From: Cellvibrionales bacterium
Lineage (GTDB): Bacteria > Pseudomonadota > Gammaproteobacteria > Pseudomonadales > UBA7434
Assembly: GCA_018668095.1 (NCBI GenBank)
Contig: JABIQF010000025.1
Location: forward strand, 1 to 18,094
Direction of reading: 5' to 3'
DNA: 18,094 bases
Shown here: positions 15,260 to 18,094 of the stretch, piece after piece
Position numbering within the stretch: the first letter of the stretch is position 1
Layout: the number at the start of each line of letters is the position of its first letter
Translations under genes and position numbers: made by a program
Notes under the pieces: model-generated
Databases searched by the model: none
What the model saw: the letters and a program-made list of their open reading frames with translations, nothing else
What the model was told of the DNA's origin: nothing

Positions 15260-15286
15260 GAGATCTATAGAGCCTGGCTTTATCAT
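15258..15286 (+). promoter_or_regulatory. sigma70-like promoter of the small His/Cys protein and ZnuD-like receptor operon
   Basis: TTGAGA (15258-15263) and TATCAT (15281-15286) are separated by exactly 17 bp, each with 5 of 6 consensus matches. The likely transcription start is near 15293, only about 17 nt before the GTG start at 15310. Confidence 0.65.
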
Positions 15287-15309
15287 CAAAAAGTAATTAA
15301 GAGGCATCT

Positions 15310-15609
15310 GTGTTTAGCAATCTGCATAAAACCCTAAGCTCCAATCATTTTCGCCTAAGCCTCATGGCTTGGGTGCTTGTGTTTGTCTGCGGCCAAACAT
15401 TAGCAGCAAATCATTTACACCTTGATAACCATGCTAGTGATGAAATATGTGTTGTTTGTGTCCATGCACAAGACCACTCTATTACTGGTAATGACAGCCT
15501 CCACTTAACACTGTCAATTAGTCATTATACAGAAACCACTCTTCACACACTTTTTCTCCAATCCTCATCACCCTCCTCTTATTTTAGTCGCGCGCCACCT
15601 AAAGCCTAA
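15310..15609 (+). CDS. small secreted His/Cys-rich protein, probable metal-binding accessory of the adjacent receptor
   Basis: This 99-residue protein starts at GTG, supported by AAGAGG 5 nt upstream. It has an N-terminal signal-like hydrophobic segment (about residues 16-32, ending QTLA-A), so it should reach the periplasm or envelope. Just after the predicted cleavage site is a cluster of possible metal ligands: H35, H37, H41, the C47-x-x-C50 pair, H52 and H56. The rest is Ser/Thr/His-rich with no recognised domain. Small proteins of this kind (DUF2946-like, or annotated as zinc chaperones) often sit beside ZnuD-like receptors, but my family match is from pattern memory only. The receptor gene starts 70 nt downstream on the same strand, so the two are likely co-transcribed. 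A role in zinc or related metal handling is an inference. Confidence 0.72.
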   Translation: MFSNLHKTLSSNHFRLSLMAWVLVFVCGQTLAANHLHLDNHASDEICVVCVHAQDHSITGNDSLHLTLSISHYTETTLHTLFLQSSSPSSYFSRAPPKA

Positions 15610-15679
15610 CGATCTTTTATAAAAAAATCTGCCCTGTTTGTTATTGCAAAGAATTTCACCTATCGTTAGGAAAACACTC

Positions 15680-17770
15680 ATGTGTAAAAAATTACTCAAA
15701 TCATTTTTATCAATAAGCTTAACGCTTACAGCCATTTCTTCTGCGTCCATCACTTATGCAGAACCCAGCATTGAGACCATCACTATTATTGCTCACCCTT
15801 TATCTGGAGAGAGCTTATCGCAAACCATTGATATTTTGGAGGGCGCAGAATTAGAACGCAAAGCTACCACCAATATTGGAGCAACACTGTCGAAGCAGCC
15901 TGGCATCCACTCGGCTCCGTTCGGTAATGCCGTAGGCCGCCCCATTATTCATGGCCTTAGTGGAGCGCGCGTAAAAATTATGGAAGATCGTATAGACACA
16001 CTAGACCTCTCTGTGACCAGTGGTGACCATGCCGTTAGCATCGAACCTTTTATTGTTGAACGTATTGAAGTATTAAAAGGCACTGGTACCTTACTTTATG
16101 GGTCAGGCGCTATTGGCGGTGTTGTCGATATTCATACAGGGCGTATCCCACATCATATTCCTAAGAAATCATTATCGGGCGGAATAGAAACACGCTATAA
16201 CGATAGTGCCAATGCAAATACGACATCCATGAAGCTTAATGGCGGAAAAAATCATTTTGCATGGCACTTAGATGCTACGAAAAAAGATAGCGACAACTAT
16301 AAAATTCCAGGCTTTGCTGAATCATCACGCTTGCGCGCATTAGAGGGCGAAAGTGACGAAGAGCATATGAGCGATGTTTTACCCGGCAGTTTTTTTGATT
16401 TTGAATCAGCTGCAGTAGGTGGATCTTACATACAGGACTGGGGGTTTATTGGACTCTCTGTTAGTCGTACTGATGCCGACTATGGACTGCCCGGACATTC
16501 AGAGCATGAAGACGAACACGAAGGAGAGGAGCATGAAGGTGAGGACGAACATGAAGGAGACGAGCACGAAGGTGAACATGAAGAAGGTCATGGCGAAACA
16601 CCTATTTTAATTTTAAAGCAAACGCGTAGTGATTTTGAGCTTGGCTTAAAAGATCCATTTTCAACCATTAGCAGCATCAATTTACGATTAGGTGTTAATG
16701 ATTATGCACACCAAGAAATTGAGCCTAATGGTGAAGTTGCTACTCGCTTTACTAATAAAGCATGGGAATCACGGGCCGAGGCTTTATTTGATAACGGCTC
16801 ATGGTCGAATGTAGTCGGCGTTCAGCATAGCCAACGAAAATTCTCTGCATTAGGTGAAGAAGCGTTTATCCAGCCTGTTGATACCAAAGAAAGCGCCTTG
16901 TTTTGGTTGGGCGAGAGAAGCTTCTCAAGCATTGATATAAAAGCAGGATTGCGCGTTAACGAAACTCAGCATAAACCTAGCATTGCGGCCGATAGAAATT
17001 TCACCAATTACAGTGCATCAATCGGCTCGGTGATTCCAATCACTGACCATTGGACAATCAATACAATTATTGATTATTCATCGCGTGCACCGGTAGCCGA
17101 AGAACTTTATTCCGAAGGTCCTCACTTGACTACCAATAGTTTTGAACGAGGCAACATTTCACTGGACAGTGAATCAGCGATAAATCTTTCTGCAACGCTT
17201 CAGTATGAAGACGAACGCTGGTCTGCTTCTGTTACTACCTACCAAACAACATTTTCTGATTTTATTTACCAACAAGCTACAGGTGAGCAATTAGATGATT
17301 TGCCTGTTTTTGATTATCAACAAAATGATGCTACTTTTTTAGGTGCTGATATTGAATTGGCGGCTAAATTATTTCAGCAAACGAATAAGCCTATTCAGTT
17401 AAAAGCGTTATTTGATTTTGTTGATGCTGAAGTGGATATCAGTGGTAATCAACATTTACCAAGAACCCCACCAACCCGTTATGGTTTAGGGTTAGAAGCA
17501 CAGTGGGGTCGTTTTAGTGGTTCTATTGATTATTTACGTGTTGATGATCAGTTAGATACTGCCGATTTAGAATTGGCGACTGATGCTTATAATGATCTTA
17601 GTGCTTATGCTGAATTCAAACATGCGTTAAATGACACTGTTGCATTGACCAGTTTTTTACAGGGTAAGAATTTAACGAATGATGAGCAGAGAGTGCATAC
17701 TTCTTTTATTAAAGACTTTGCGCCAGCTCCAGCGAGAACAATTGAGGTTGGATTTCGATTGGTTTTTTAA
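15680..17770 (+). CDS. ZnuD-like TonB-dependent receptor, probable zinc uptake
   Basis: This 696-residue outer-membrane receptor has a signal peptide ending ITYA-EPS (about residue 27) and a TonB box IETITIIA (31-38). The plug domain shows GRPIIHGLSGARVKIMEDRI, the wording of ZnuD-type receptors, and VLKGTGTLLYGSGAIGGVVDIHTG. The beta-barrel ends in the canonical terminal Phe (GFRLVF). A 32-residue loop at 273-304 contains 8 His and 18 Glu/Asp, typical of a metal-capturing extracellular loop. I chose ATG 15680, preceded by TTAGGA, over the in-frame TTG at 15638, because the signal peptide then starts with MCKKLL. Zinc is the likeliest substrate; another divalent metal is possible. No classical Zur box was recognised, but a dyad overlaps the operon promoter. 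Confidence 0.88.
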   Translation: MCKKLLKSFLSISLTLTAISSASITYAEPSIETITIIAHPLSGESLSQTIDILEGAELERKATTNIGATLSKQPGIHSAPFGNAVGRPIIHGLSGARVKIMEDRIDTLDLSVTSGDHAVSIEPFIVERIEVLKGTGTLLYGSGAIGGVVDIHTGRIPHHIPKKSLSGGIETRYNDSANANTTSMKLNGGKNHFAWHLDATKKDSDNYKIPGFAESSRLRALEGESDEEHMSDVLPGSFFDFESAAVGGSYIQDWGFIGLSVSRTDADYGLPGHSEHEDEHEGEEHEGEDEHEGDEHEGEHEEGHGETPILILKQTRSDFELGLKDPFSTISSINLRLGVNDYAHQEIEPNGEVATRFTNKAWESRAEALFDNGSWSNVVGVQHSQRKFSALGEEAFIQPVDTKESALFWLGERSFSSIDIKAGLRVNETQHKPSIAADRNFTNYSASIGSVIPITDHWTINTIIDYSSRAPVAEELYSEGPHLTTNSFERGNISLDSESAINLSATLQYEDERWSASVTTYQTTFSDFIYQQATGEQLDDLPVFDYQQNDATFLGADIELAAKLFQQTNKPIQLKALFDFVDAEVDISGNQHLPRTPPTRYGLGLEAQWGRFSGSIDYLRVDDQLDTADLELATDAYNDLSAYAEFKHALNDTVALTSFLQGKNLTNDEQRVHTSFIKDFAPAPARTIEVGFRLVF
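16511..16585 (+). repeat. degenerate tandem repeat encoding the His/Glu-rich loop
   Basis: About four imperfect units of 15-18 bp, each encoding a variant of (D)EHEGE, lie in frame within the receptor gene. Synonymous differences (CAC/CAT, GAA/GAG, GGA/GGT) show they are not recent identical copies. Such repeats could expand or contract by slippage and alter loop length. Confidence 0.7.
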
Positions 17771-17828
17771 GTTGATTGGACCAGCCTTTATATATCTTTG
17801 ATGGATTTATAATAGATTAATTTTTATA

Positions 17829-17860
17829 AGCGCCTTATTTTTATATAAGGCGTTTTTTTT
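17829..17860 (+). terminator. intrinsic terminator of the ZnuD-like receptor operon
   Basis: CGCCTTAT (17831-17838) and ATAAGGCG (17845-17852) form a perfect 8-bp stem with a 6-nt loop, followed directly by eight T. It lies about 60 nt after the receptor stop codon. Confidence 0.9.
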
Positions 17861-18094
17861 GGTTTATTACTTTTATAATATTTTTAAGGTGAAGAGCGTC
17901 GGGGATTAACCCTTTTGGTAATCCTTTTATTTTTTTCTGCTTGGTTTTTTTATTTTTTCTTTAAGACCGTCGGGGGTGGCCCGACAGCCAGTCACTTTTT
18001 TTCTACAGCAAAAAAAAGTAACCAAAAAATGCCGCAAACTGGCGAAGTTTGATCTCGAGATAACCTATTCGCTTTGGGATATTTTTATCCAATA
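17861..18094. other. hairpin-rich intergenic tail, no gene seen
   Basis: No credible reading frame starts here. Three further inverted repeats are visible. GGATTA...TAATCC (17903-17924) is followed by a T-rich run and may be a second terminator. GTCGGG-GGTGG-CCCGAC (17969-17985) is a perfect hairpin. ACTTTTTTT...AAAAAAAGT (17994-18019) is a third. The block reading GGCCCGACAGCCAGTCAC and then AAGTAACCAAAA resembles a short dispersed extragenic repeat that I recall from many gammaproteobacteria. That resemblance is from memory and unverified. Confidence 0.45.

Noticed and set aside
15638..15679. Upstream TTG start extending the ZnuD-like receptor by 14 residues
   Set aside because: ATG 15680 has a TTAGGA ribosome site and gives a standard signal peptide starting MCKKLL.

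Overview
The window is about 18 kb of fairly AT-rich chromosome from a Gram-negative bacterium, most likely a marine gammaproteobacterium. The evidence is the two TonB-dependent outer-membrane receptors, a lipoprotein alkaline phosphatase, a Pseudomonas-like Fpr next to a FinR-like LysR regulator, and a DusC-type dihydrouridine synthase. A Cellvibrionales-type organism is a reasonable guess, but no rRNA or other taxonomic marker is present. Genes are dense, most start at ATG, and no phage, insertion sequence or CRISPR array is visible.

Layout. 1-2865 (+): the 3' part of a PIN-PhoH ATPase gene, then a PhoA-type alkaline phosphatase lipoprotein. 2949-3692 (+): an SDR oxidoreductase. 3756-4346 (-): a HigB/HigA-like toxin-antitoxin pair preceded by two related 18-bp palindromes that look like autoregulatory operators. 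4514-4993 (+): a GNAT acetyltransferase. 5010-7297 (-): typA (bipA) and dtd, nearly touching. 7544-8878 (+): an 11-helix sodium:neurotransmitter-symporter-family transporter. 8927-10729: a divergent LysR regulator (FinR-like) and fpr, sharing an intergenic region with a T-N11-A dyad. 10743-11708 (-): dusC. 11709-11873: an AT-rich spacer full of inverted and direct repeats. 11874-14244 (-): btuB-like receptor, its cobalamin riboswitch and a sigma70-like promoter. 14310-15179 (-): an EamA/DMT permease. 15258-17770 (+): a promoter, a small secreted His/Cys-rich protein and a ZnuD-like TonB receptor with a His/Glu-rich loop. 17829-18094: a strong terminator and a hairpin-rich intergenic tail.

How the genes work together. 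Two micronutrient uptake modules stand out. One is the cobalamin receptor under riboswitch control; its leader contains a readable three-segment switch in which an anti-sequestor competes with a hairpin that buries the Shine-Dalgarno sequence. The other is a likely zinc (or other divalent metal) module made of a small metal-binding periplasmic protein and a receptor. Its promoter has a dyad overlapping the -35 box, which suggests a repressor site. The fpr/LysR pair probably responds to redox stress. The remaining genes are housekeeping (translation GTPase, D-aminoacyl-tRNA deacylase, tRNA modification) or general transport. I see no wholly novel multi-gene system. The best leads are the btuB expression platform, the toxin-antitoxin operator pair, the palindrome at the metal promoter and the repeat-rich spacer after btuB.
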